Position numbers and translations under genes: made by a program
Assembly (NCBI GenBank): GCA_018242505.1
Contig: JAFEBU010000066.1
Coordinates: forward strand, 1-48,956
Length of the DNA: 48,956 bases
From: Pseudomonadota bacterium
GTDB lineage: Bacteria > Pseudomonadota > Alphaproteobacteria > Reyranellales > Reyranellaceae
Direction: 5' to 3'
Shown: one piece after another, positions 42,417-48,956 of the stretch
Layout: each line of letters opens with the position of its first letter
Numbering within the stretch: position 1 is the stretch's first letter
The notes under the pieces: model-generated
What the model was told of the DNA's origin: nothing
Database searches by the model: none
Seen by the model: the letters and a program-made list of their open reading frames with translations, nothing else

Positions 42417-44030
42417 ATGAGGCTGTGAAGAAGCGGCAGGCTTGGCGCCATCGCGGAAGAGCTTGTAGGTGATCGCATCGTAAAGAGCGTTGTAGGACGC
42501 ATCGACGATGTTGGGCGACACCCCGATCGTCGACCACCGTCGGCCCTTGGCATCGCCGCTTTCGATCATCACCCGGGTGGTCGCGGCCGTTCCGCCGGTC
42601 GAGTCGAGGATGCGCACCTTGAAGTCGACCAGCCGCATGTCGGCAAGTTCGGGATAGACCGGAACCAGCGCCTTTCGCAGCGCAGCATCGAGGGCATTCA
42701 CCGGACCGTTGCCCTCGCCCACTTCCATGGCGAGATGACCCGCCACATCGAGCTTCACCGTCGCCTCGGAGAGCGCGATGAGCTGGCCACGGGCATTGAC
42801 CCGGCGCTCGGCCAGCACGCGGAAGCTCTGCAGCGAAAAGTAGTCGGGCACGGTGTGCAACTGGTGCCGGGCCAGGAGCTCGAACGAAGCATCGGCGCCG
42901 TCATAGGCATAGCCCTCGGCCTCGCGCTCCTTCACGATCTCGAGCAGCCGGGCCACGCCCGGATCCTTGGGATCCACCTCCAGACCGATCTGGCGGAAGC
43001 GCGCCATGATGTTGGAGCGGCCGGCCTGGTCGCTCACCACGATGATGCGCTGGTTGCCGACCGTCTCCGGATCGACGTGCTCGTAGGTTTTGGGATCCTT
43101 CTCGACGGCCGAGACATGCAGGCCGCCCTTGTGGGCAAAGGCGCGTGTGCCGACATAGGCGGCGCTGCGATTGGCCGGCACGTTCAATCGATCATCGAGC
43201 AGGCGCGAGAGATGCGTGAGCCGCTGCAGCGCGCCCTGCTTCAGGCCCGTCTCGTAGCCCATCTTGATCACCAGGTTGGCGATCAAGGAGATCATGTTGG
43301 CATTGCCGCAGCGCTCGCCCAGCCCGTTGATCGTGCCCTGCACCTGGCGTGCGCCCGCGCGCACGGCGGCCAGCGTATTGGCGACGGCGTTCTCGGTATC
43401 GTTGTGGGTGTGGATGCCGATCTTCTCACCGGGGATTTTCCGGCAGACCTCGCCCACGATGCGCTCGACCTCGTGCGGCAGCGTCCCGCCGTTGGTGTCG
43501 CACAGCACCAGCCAGCGCGCGCCGGCCTTCTCCGCCGCCGCCAGACACGACAGCGCATAGTCCGGATTGGCCTTGTAGCCGTCGAAAAAATGCTCGGCGT
43601 CGAACATCACCTCGTCCATGCGCGCCTTCGCATGGGCAATCGAATCGCCGATCATGTCGACATACTCGGCGCGGTCGAGCTCGAGCGCGACGTCGACATG
43701 GAAATCCCAGGTCTTGCCGACCATGCAGACGGTGCGCGCCTTGGTGGAGAGGATGGCATTGAGGCCGGGGTCGTTGGCCGCCGAACGGCCGGCGCGCCGC
43801 GTCATGCCGAACGCCACGAACTTCGCATTCTCGAACGCCGGCGGCTCGGCGAAGAAGCGATCGTCGGTCGGGTTCGCGCCGGGCCAGCCGCCCTCGATAT
43901 AGTCGATGCCCAGCCGGTCGAGCTCGCGTGCAATCGCCACCTTGTCGGCGACGGTGAAATCGACGCCCTGGGTCTGGGCGCCGTCCCGCAAGGTGGTGTC
44001 GAAGAGATAGAGGCGGTTGGACGTGGTCAT
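42399..44030 (-). CDS. cimA: (R)-citramalate synthase
   Basis: The 543-residue protein joins pyruvate and acetyl-CoA to citramalate, the entry to a threonine-independent isoleucine route. The HMGL-like barrel opens with LFDTTLRDGAQTQGVDF. GIHTHNDTENAVANTLAAVRAGARQVQGTINGLGERCGNAN carries the metal-binding HxH region, and FAHKGGLHVSAVEK follows. The LeuA-dimer-type C-terminal domain starts near residue 400. The ATG at 44030 is preferred over the frame to 44069. The last eight or so residues (a Gln-Pro-His-Pro-Glu-Glu-Ala-Ala tail) are encoded by a palindromic repeat and are probably not functional. Confidence 0.93.
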   Translation of the reverse strand: MTTSNRLYLFDTTLRDGAQTQGVDFTVADKVAIARELDRLGIDYIEGGWPGANPTDDRFFAEPPAFENAKFVAFGMTRRAGRSAANDPGLNAILSTKARTVCMVGKTWDFHVDVALELDRAEYVDMIGDSIAHAKARMDEVMFDAEHFFDGYKANPDYALSCLAAAEKAGARWLVLCDTNGGTLPHEVERIVGEVCRKIPGEKIGIHTHNDTENAVANTLAAVRAGARQVQGTINGLGERCGNANMISLIANLVIKMGYETGLKQGALQRLTHLSRLLDDRLNVPANRSAAYVGTRAFAHKGGLHVSAVEKDPKTYEHVDPETVGNQRIIVVSDQAGRSNIMARFRQIGLEVDPKDPGVARLLEIVKEREAEGYAYDGADASFELLARHQLHTVPDYFSLQSFRVLAERRVNARGQLIALSEATVKLDVAGHLAMEVGEGNGPVNALDAALRKALVPVYPELADMRLVDFKVRILDSTGGTAATTRVMIESGDAKGRRWSTIGVSPNIVDASYNALYDAITYKLFRDGAKPAASSQPHPEEAA

Positions 44031-44074
44031 GGCGGCGGCATCATAGTGGGGCCAACTGAACGAGGACACGCCTT

Positions 44075-45193
44075 ATGACGACAGCGACGACCATTGTCGA
44101 ATTGCGCTCGACGCTCCTGCAGGTGCCGTGGCGCGGCAAGCCGCCGGCGGCGGGCATCCTGTCCGACCCCTGCCGCGAGATCTACGTGCTGGAGATCGAG
44201 ACCCAGGGCGGGCTTGTCGGCACGAGCTACCTGCAGCCGCTGCGCGGTGGCCTGCATACGATCGACGCGGCGATGAAGGAGCTGGTGGCGCCGCATGTCA
44301 TCGGCCGCGATGCGACCGAGATCGAGGCGATCTGGACGCAGCTCTACAGGAGCAACTTCTGGCTCGGCCGCATGGGGGTCACGGTGGCGGCGCAGAGCGC
44401 GGTCGACATGGCGCTGTGGGACCTGGTCGGCAAGCGGGCGGGGCTGCCGCTGTTCCGGCTGTGGGGCGCCGCGCGGCCCCACGTGCCGGCCTACGGCTCG
44501 GGCTGCTTCAGGGGCCTCGGCCGCGACGGCATGATCGCGCGGGCCAGGGAATTCACCGCGCTGGGGCTCAAGGCCATCAAGATGCAGGTGGCACACATCC
44601 GGCCGTGGCGCGAGGACGTCGAGAACGTGAAGGCGATGCGCGAGGCGATGGGCGACGGCATCGAGATCATGATCGACGTCAACATGGGCTGGGATGCCGA
44701 TACCGCCATCCAGGCCGGCCATCGCATCGACGAGTTCGATCCCTACTGGCTCGAGGAACCGGTGATCGCCGAGGACTTCGCCGGCTACCGCCGCATTGCC
44801 GCCGCGCTCAAGACCCGCATCGTGGGCGGCGAGAGCCACTACACGCGCCAGGACCTGCGGCCGTTCTTCGAGACGCCGTGCGTGCCGATCCTGCAGCCCG
44901 ATCCGATGCGCGGCGGCTACACCGAGCTGCGCAAGATCGCCGCCGCGGCCGAGCCGTGGGGCATCCGCATCGCGCCGCACCTCTTCCACGAGCAGATGGT
45001 GCATCTGCTCGCGTCCATCCCCAACGCCAGCTACCTCGAATACATGGACTGGAACGACGACCTGTGGATCGAGCCGATCCTGCCCGCCAAGGACGGCACC
45101 ATGACGCCGCCCGAACGGCCGGGCCACGGTCTCGCCTTCCGGCCCGAGGTGCTGAAGGACCATCGCATCGGCGGGCAGAGGATGAAGGGGTGA
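44075..45193 (+). CDS. Enolase-superfamily (mandelate racemase/muconate lactonizing type) enzyme
   Basis: The 372-residue protein has the capping domain and barrel of the mandelate racemase group. Metal ligands are Asp201 (MIDVNMGW), Glu227 (WLEEP) and Glu253 (GGES), spaced 26 and 26 residues as in mandelate racemase. Asp276 and His302 give the second acid/base pair. At the K-x-K position it reads Lys169-Met-Gln171, so the second lysine is missing. A dehydratase or epimerase acting on an acid sugar is more likely than a racemase. It is divergent from cimA, with 44 bases between them, and its stop overlaps the next GTG by four bases. Confidence 0.9.
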   Translation: MTTATTIVELRSTLLQVPWRGKPPAAGILSDPCREIYVLEIETQGGLVGTSYLQPLRGGLHTIDAAMKELVAPHVIGRDATEIEAIWTQLYRSNFWLGRMGVTVAAQSAVDMALWDLVGKRAGLPLFRLWGAARPHVPAYGSGCFRGLGRDGMIARAREFTALGLKAIKMQVAHIRPWREDVENVKAMREAMGDGIEIMIDVNMGWDADTAIQAGHRIDEFDPYWLEEPVIAEDFAGYRRIAAALKTRIVGGESHYTRQDLRPFFETPCVPILQPDPMRGGYTELRKIAAAAEPWGIRIAPHLFHEQMVHLLASIPNASYLEYMDWNDDLWIEPILPAKDGTMTPPERPGHGLAFRPEVLKDHRIGGQRMKG

Positions 45194-46008
45194 GGCTTTT
45201 CCTTGCCCTGACCATCGCCTTTGCTGTCAACCTCGGGCTCGCTCATGCGCAGACGCTGACGCTCGCCGACCGGCACTCCTCCAGGCGGTTTACCGCGCAG
45301 GACCTCCTGGCCGATCCGGCGACGCGCACCGTGACGATCGACGACATCGTCTATCACCGCGCCATGACCTACCGTGCGATCCCCACGACCGTTCTTCTGC
45401 ACCGGCTGGCGGTCGGCGACGACGACTATGTGCAGGCCCGCGCCACCGACGACTTCTCGGTCGCAATCCCCGCCCGGCTGCTCGAGACGGCATCGCCCGA
45501 TAGCGAGGCGTTCGTGGCGATCGAAGATCCGGCAGCGCCCTGGCCCACCTTGCCGAACGACAAGGACGGGAAAAGCGCAGGTCCGTTCTACATCGTCTGG
45601 CGCACAGGCAGCGCAGCCAGGATCAGCAGCGAATACTGGGCCTACAAGCTCGCGGCACTCACGGTCACCGACAGTCCGTTCAAGCGTTGGCCCGCTCTCG
45701 GCGTCGAGGCAAGCATTCCAGCCGCCGATCCGATCCGCCGCGGCCTCGACCGCTTCGTGGCCGTCTGTATGGCCTGTCACCGGTTCAAGGGCGAAGGCGA
45801 AGGCACGCAGGGCCCCGATCTCGCCATGCCCATGAATCCCGTCGCCTATTTCAAGCCGGAAGCGCTCAGGAAGCTCCTGCGCAATCCCGCGTCCGTGCGC
45901 CGATGGCCGGACCAGAAGATGCCCGCCTTCTCTCAGGACGCCCTTTCCGATACGGACATCGACGCGATCGTCGCCTGGCTTTCCTACAAGGCGAAGCAGC
46001 GGCCGTAG
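45190..46008 (+). CDS. Periplasmic fusion of a sulfite-oxidase-fold-like domain and a cytochrome c domain
   Basis: The 272-residue protein has a signal peptide (MRLFLALTIAFAVNLGLAHA). Residues 22-165 carry blocks (ARATDDFSVAIPARLLE, GPFYIVWRTG, YWAYKLAALTV) that resemble the small molybdopterin-oxidoreductase fold but contain no cysteine for a molybdenum cofactor. A class I cytochrome c domain follows, with the haem motif Cys193-Met-Ala-Cys196-His197 and the axial Met244 in KMPAF. It should carry electrons in the periplasm. The GTG start overlaps the enolase-superfamily stop (GTGA); the longer open frame upstream is inside that gene. Confidence 0.78.
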   Translation: MRLFLALTIAFAVNLGLAHAQTLTLADRHSSRRFTAQDLLADPATRTVTIDDIVYHRAMTYRAIPTTVLLHRLAVGDDDYVQARATDDFSVAIPARLLETASPDSEAFVAIEDPAAPWPTLPNDKDGKSAGPFYIVWRTGSAARISSEYWAYKLAALTVTDSPFKRWPALGVEASIPAADPIRRGLDRFVAVCMACHRFKGEGEGTQGPDLAMPMNPVAYFKPEALRKLLRNPASVRRWPDQKMPAFSQDALSDTDIDAIVAWLSYKAKQRP

Positions 46009-46226
46009 GGCCCGCTGTTCCGCCGACAGGCGCACGGGATCTTGATCCCGATGCACCGGGCCGATGCCCTCAACCGGCTGTTGAAAAGGGATGCCGAGCC
46101 ATGCGTCCAGGCAATGTCGAATCGAAGGCAGCGCCGCCCGTTGGCGTCAAGATTGCGTCGATCAAATCCGAGGTTGCACCAATCTCGATTCGATGACTGC
46201 ACGTCATGTCGTAGTTCCCGACCGTT

Positions 46227-46613
46227 TCAACCGCCCGCTAACCCCTTTTGCGCACCGAGCCAACGACGCGCCTCGTCGACGGTCGTGAAAATCTTGACCG
46301 GCCGTGTCGCACCCATGGCGAGATTGATGTAGCGCCGGACATAATCCAGCACGTCCGGCTTGGTCACGACGAACGCCAGCGGGCCGCCTTGCAAAGTCGC
46401 CGCGTAAGCGCGCATCCGCGCGCCGAGCTGCATCATCTCGTCGTCGTCGACACTGGTATGCATGGCGGTGCAGTCCACCAGCTTGTGGTAGGGCATGGCG
46501 TCGTTGACCACGATGTCGTCGAGATACTTTTCCGCCTCCGCGAGCGTGACCGGCCCCTCGGCCTTCATCATCACGAGCCGGTCGGCGTGAGAAATGGTCC
46601 ATGTAACCGGCAT
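46227..46613 (-). CDS. STAS/SpoIIAA-like small protein
   Basis: The 128-residue product begins at ATG 46613 with VTWTISHADRLVMMKAEGPVTLAEAEKYLDDIV. It continues with KLVDCTAMHTSVDDDEMMQLGARMRAY and a final VKIFTTVDEARRWLGA helix. The alternating strands and helices and the closing 'F-x-x-x-x-E-A-x-x-W-L' helix resemble the SpoIIAA/STAS-like family. No catalytic or phosphorylation residue can be named, and the role is unknown. It stands between the cytochrome fusion gene and the M48 peptidase gene. Confidence 0.65.
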   Translation of the reverse strand: MPVTWTISHADRLVMMKAEGPVTLAEAEKYLDDIVVNDAMPYHKLVDCTAMHTSVDDDEMMQLGARMRAYAATLQGGPLAFVVTKPDVLDYVRRYINLAMGATRPVKIFTTVDEARRWLGAQKGLAGG

Positions 46614-46709
46614 GGCCGCTCTCCACTCTACTTTTGGAACGCGCCGGAGACAGGATGGTCGGCACACCGCCAATGTTCCAGCCTTCGATCGCCCCCGCCC
46701 CTGTTTTCG

Positions 46710-47789
46710 TCAGCGACACATCGTCCGGATGGCTTGCCACTCGGCGTCGGTGAAGTCGGGAGCGCCGGTCGGCGGCCGGCGCGTCGCTGCCACGCGCTCG
46801 GCGGTGGGCGGATGGTCCGACCAGATGCCGGCGACGGCCGCGGGATCGTGCGGTTCGATCTTCAGAAGTTCCTCGAAGAAGCGCGACATGCCGTCGGCGC
46901 GCAGGCCGAGCCTTTCAAGCAGCGACACGCCGGTCGCATCGGCCTCGCGCTCGAACGCGCGACCGTTGCGCAGCGCCAACAGCAGCGAGCCTCCCGACCC
47001 CAGCGTGCCGATCTCGGAGTAGCCGCCGGTGATCGCCTTCAGGATCTGCTCGGTGCCGAACTGCCGCGCGATCCCCTTGATCGGATGATAGCGCACCGCG
47101 TGGCCGATCTCGTGCGCGATCACGCCGCCCAGCTCGTTGCCGTCGGCCGCGCGATCGATCAGATCGGAGTAGAGGATGACGATGCCGCCCGGCAGGGTGA
47201 AGGCGTTGATCGGGCCGCCCTTCACCACGCGCACACTGATCGGATGATCGTACCCGGCTTCGGCGGCGAGCCGTCCGGCGAACTGATTGACCGCCCGCAA
47301 TCCCGCCTTGCCCTCGCAAAGCGGGCGCCGGCCCACGAGCTGGGCGTAGGCGCCTTCGCCCAGCCGGGCCTGGAGCCCGGACGGAACCATGGGCGCCAGG
47401 AGGTCGCTGCCAGATTGCAGGGCGACCCAGAACAGCGCAATCGCGACGGCAAGGCCTCCGCCGAACTGCAGAAGGCGGCCCACGGTGGAAGGCCGATGCG
47501 CCCCGAGACTGGCGATCTCGGGGACCGCCCGGGCGAGCGCGCGGCGCTGCTCGGCATCCTCGATCGCAAGCCGCGCCTCTTCGTTGCGGCGCACGAGCAA
47601 AGGCACCGCCTCATGCTCGCTGTCGCCCAGCACGCCAAGCTCGACGATCGGCCAGCGCGCCACCAGCGATGCGGTGGCGGCATCGCGCAGGATGACCTCG
47701 CCCGGCGTCGGCGTGACCGTGACGTCGCGCACATCGGCGGTCGTGCCGTCATAGTAGCGGCCGCGGATCGTGGACGGCACCACGGCCAT
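46710..47789 (-). CDS. M48-family zinc metallopeptidase with N-terminal membrane anchor
   Basis: The 359-residue protein has about 100 N-terminal residues with beta-rich sequence, one membrane helix near residues 105-125 (LLQFGGGLAVAIALFWVAL), and an M48 peptidase domain. The zinc site is HEIGH at 226-230 with Glu282 (EREAD) as the third ligand; NAFTLPGGIVILYSDLI precedes it as in BepA/LoiP/HtpX relatives. It should degrade or process envelope proteins. The ATG overlaps the stop of the DUF898 gene by one base (TGATG), so the two are coupled; the frame continues far upstream, but only as an antisense-like overlap. Confidence 0.9.
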   Translation of the reverse strand: MAVVPSTIRGRYYDGTTADVRDVTVTPTPGEVILRDAATASLVARWPIVELGVLGDSEHEAVPLLVRRNEEARLAIEDAEQRRALARAVPEIASLGAHRPSTVGRLLQFGGGLAVAIALFWVALQSGSDLLAPMVPSGLQARLGEGAYAQLVGRRPLCEGKAGLRAVNQFAGRLAAEAGYDHPISVRVVKGGPINAFTLPGGIVILYSDLIDRAADGNELGGVIAHEIGHAVRYHPIKGIARQFGTEQILKAITGGYSEIGTLGSGGSLLLALRNGRAFEREADATGVSLLERLGLRADGMSRFFEELLKIEPHDPAAVAGIWSDHPPTAERVAATRRPPTGAPDFTDAEWQAIRTMCR

Positions 47790-48956
47790 CAGATGCCGCT
47801 CACATCGAACATGTCGAGCAGCCCTTCGCCGAAACGCGGTCCCCTGTCGAGCGGCTGGCCGATCGCGGCGCCGTCGGGCGCACCATAGAGCCAGAGCTCG
47901 CTTGCGATCAGGCGCAGCGTACGATGCATCACCCAGGGCCAGCCGAGACCGAAGGAGAGCAGCACGATCAGATAGTTCAGGACCAGATAGCCCCACATCT
48001 GCCGCGTGGTGATGCCTGTGGTGAACAGCACATTGCCCGCGCGCGTGTGACTCACCAGATAGCGGTAGAGATAGGCGCGCCACCAGCAGCGCAGCGGCAG
48101 GATCATCACGCCGAACAGCAGATAGGCTCCGACGGCCGCTGCCACGATCAACAGGACGGTGCGCAGCCGGCCGAGATCGCCGAAGGCCTTGATGTCCTCC
48201 AGGTTGAAGCCCGACCGCTCGATCGCTCCGCCGAGCGCGAAGGCGGCCACGCCGATCGCCACGATCCACGCCAGGATGTTCAGGAAATAGTAGCCGACAT
48301 AGCGGCCATAGATATCGCCCACATTGCCGGCGAAATCGAAGCCCTGGGTGCCGACGCGCGCGTGAACGATGCGCGGACGCGCAAGGTTCACCGAGACGAC
48401 CGGTGTCAGCAGCCGCACGGTCATGGCATTGGCGAAGTTGAGGAACGTCGCGCGCACGCCATAGCTCCAGGCCGAGCCTTCCATGGCGCAGCGTATGCCG
48501 CGCCAGCGCGTGCGCGAGAGCTTGTAGCGCAGTCCGGAATAGTGGCCGACATAGGCCAGCGGCACGCCGATCAGCGCGATCGAGAGGAAGATCAGGTTGA
48601 CGAGGTCGAGGCCCGGGACCGAACGGTCGTGCAGGGCGAAGTGCCAGACCGCCCAGACAATACCGCCCCACACGGCCAGAATCGCGAGGACCAGAAGGAA
48701 CCCCACCATCAGCTCGATACCTCGGCCGCGATATTCGAAGCGGTCGCCCAGGATCGACATGTGGTTCCAGAGGTAGCGACGGAGACGGGTGCGCCCCCAG
48801 AAGCGCGACCAGCCAAGCGTCAGCACCATCAGCAGGAGGTGGCGCAGATAGATGGCGTAAAGCTCGCCGAGCCTGCCGTCATAGACCGGCCGGCTCGGTA
48901 TCGGCTGCGGCTCGAAGGGGGGAGGCAGGCCGGCGGCACGGCCGACAGGGTCGCTC
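47789..48956 (-). CDS. DUF898 integral membrane protein, 5' end outside the window
   Basis: The frame stays open to base 48956, and no in-frame start other than an internal Met at 48829 is present, so the gene begins beyond the window. The visible 388 codons include the DUF898 opening (YDGRLGELYAIYLRHLLL, then TLGWSRFWGRTRLRRYLWNH). Several membrane helices follow, and the repeated FxYRGRG / GLRYKLSRTRWRGIR pattern of YjgN-like proteins is present. The function is unknown. It is coupled to the M48 peptidase gene, a pairing that suggests a joint envelope task. Confidence 0.85.
   Translation of the reverse strand, partial: SDPVGRAAGLPPPFEPQPIPSRPVYDGRLGELYAIYLRHLLLMVLTLGWSRFWGRTRLRRYLWNHMSILGDRFEYRGRGIELMVGFLLVLAILAVWGGIVWAVWHFALHDRSVPGLDLVNLIFLSIALIGVPLAYVGHYSGLRYKLSRTRWRGIRCAMEGSAWSYGVRATFLNFANAMTVRLLTPVVSVNLARPRIVHARVGTQGFDFAGNVGDIYGRYVGYYFLNILAWIVAIGVAAFALGGAIERSGFNLEDIKAFGDLGRLRTVLLIVAAAVGAYLLFGVMILPLRCWWRAYLYRYLVSHTRAGNVLFTTGITTRQMWGYLVLNYLIVLLSFGLGWPWVMHRTLRLIASELWLYGAPDGAAIGQPLDRGPRFGEGLLDMFDVSGI

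Noticed and set aside
44128..45189. 354-codon N-terminal extension of the cytochrome fusion frame
   Set aside because: It overlaps the enolase-superfamily gene; the signal peptide starts exactly at GTG 45190.
46101..46196. 31-residue open frame between the cytochrome fusion gene and the STAS-like gene
   Set aside because: It is too short, has no ribosome-binding site and shows no recognisable feature; it may be chance.
47790..48671. Long N-terminal extension of the M48 peptidase frame
   Set aside because: It lies within the DUF898 gene in another frame and is Arg/Ala/Pro-rich without family similarity; the ATG at 47789 fits the coupled start.

Overview
The window looks like a chromosomal segment of a high-GC alphaproteobacterium. 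Codons are strongly GC3-biased. The DUF1476 gene (the zeta inhibitor subunit of the F1-ATPase) is an alphaproteobacterial family. The separate purS/purQ/purL genes followed by bolA and a CGFS glutaredoxin are also a familiar alphaproteobacterial arrangement. A Rhodospirillales- or Hyphomicrobiales-like soil bacterium (Reyranella-like gene content) fits, but the genus cannot be fixed from the sequence alone. No phage, IS element, CRISPR array, rRNA or tRNA gene was seen. Gene density is high, and the only non-coding stretch above 300 bp is 35403-36219.

Left part (1-15.9 kb): a radC end coupled to a GFA-like gene, then glycogen debranching enzyme, a PRC-barrel exported protein and an MFS transporter. 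A DUF72 gene is followed by a compact five-gene run with an ArsR-type regulator, an AHSA1/SRPBCC protein, a transglutaminase-like protein, a DUF899 thioredoxin-like protein and a VOC protein. A membrane class III nucleotide cyclase is divergent from an HSL-type hydrolase/TetR pair. FAA hydrolase, a small secreted concanavalin-like protein, MarC and a HAD phosphatase follow.

Middle part (15.9-31.9 kb): purB and the ATPase zeta inhibitor, then a block of accessory genes (MaoC-type dehydratase, an exported beta-carbonic-anhydrase-like protein, a GT2 glycosyltransferase, a methyltransferase and a diiron protein). The purine run purC-purS-purQ-purL resumes, leading into the BolA/Grx iron-sulfur pair. 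After that come a DODA-type dioxygenase, two paralogous oligopeptide-type solute-binding proteins without permeases, and a flavodoxin-family reductase divergent from an HxlR regulator with two operator-like repeats between them.

Right part (32-48.96 kb): a minus-strand putative catabolic operon (amidase, AtzH/HpxZ-like protein, amidohydrolase, solute-binding protein), rpsD with its own promoter, leader and terminator, and an intergenic region with phased TTCTCA repeats. Next are an enoyl-CoA hydratase/TetR divergent pair, YjbQ, OsmC, a TrmJ-like methyltransferase, an EmrAB-type exporter and citramalate synthase, whose last codons lie in a palindromic repeat. An enolase-superfamily gene is overlapped by a cytochrome c fusion protein. 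A STAS-like protein, an M48 peptidase and a DUF898 membrane protein close the window, the last running off its right edge.
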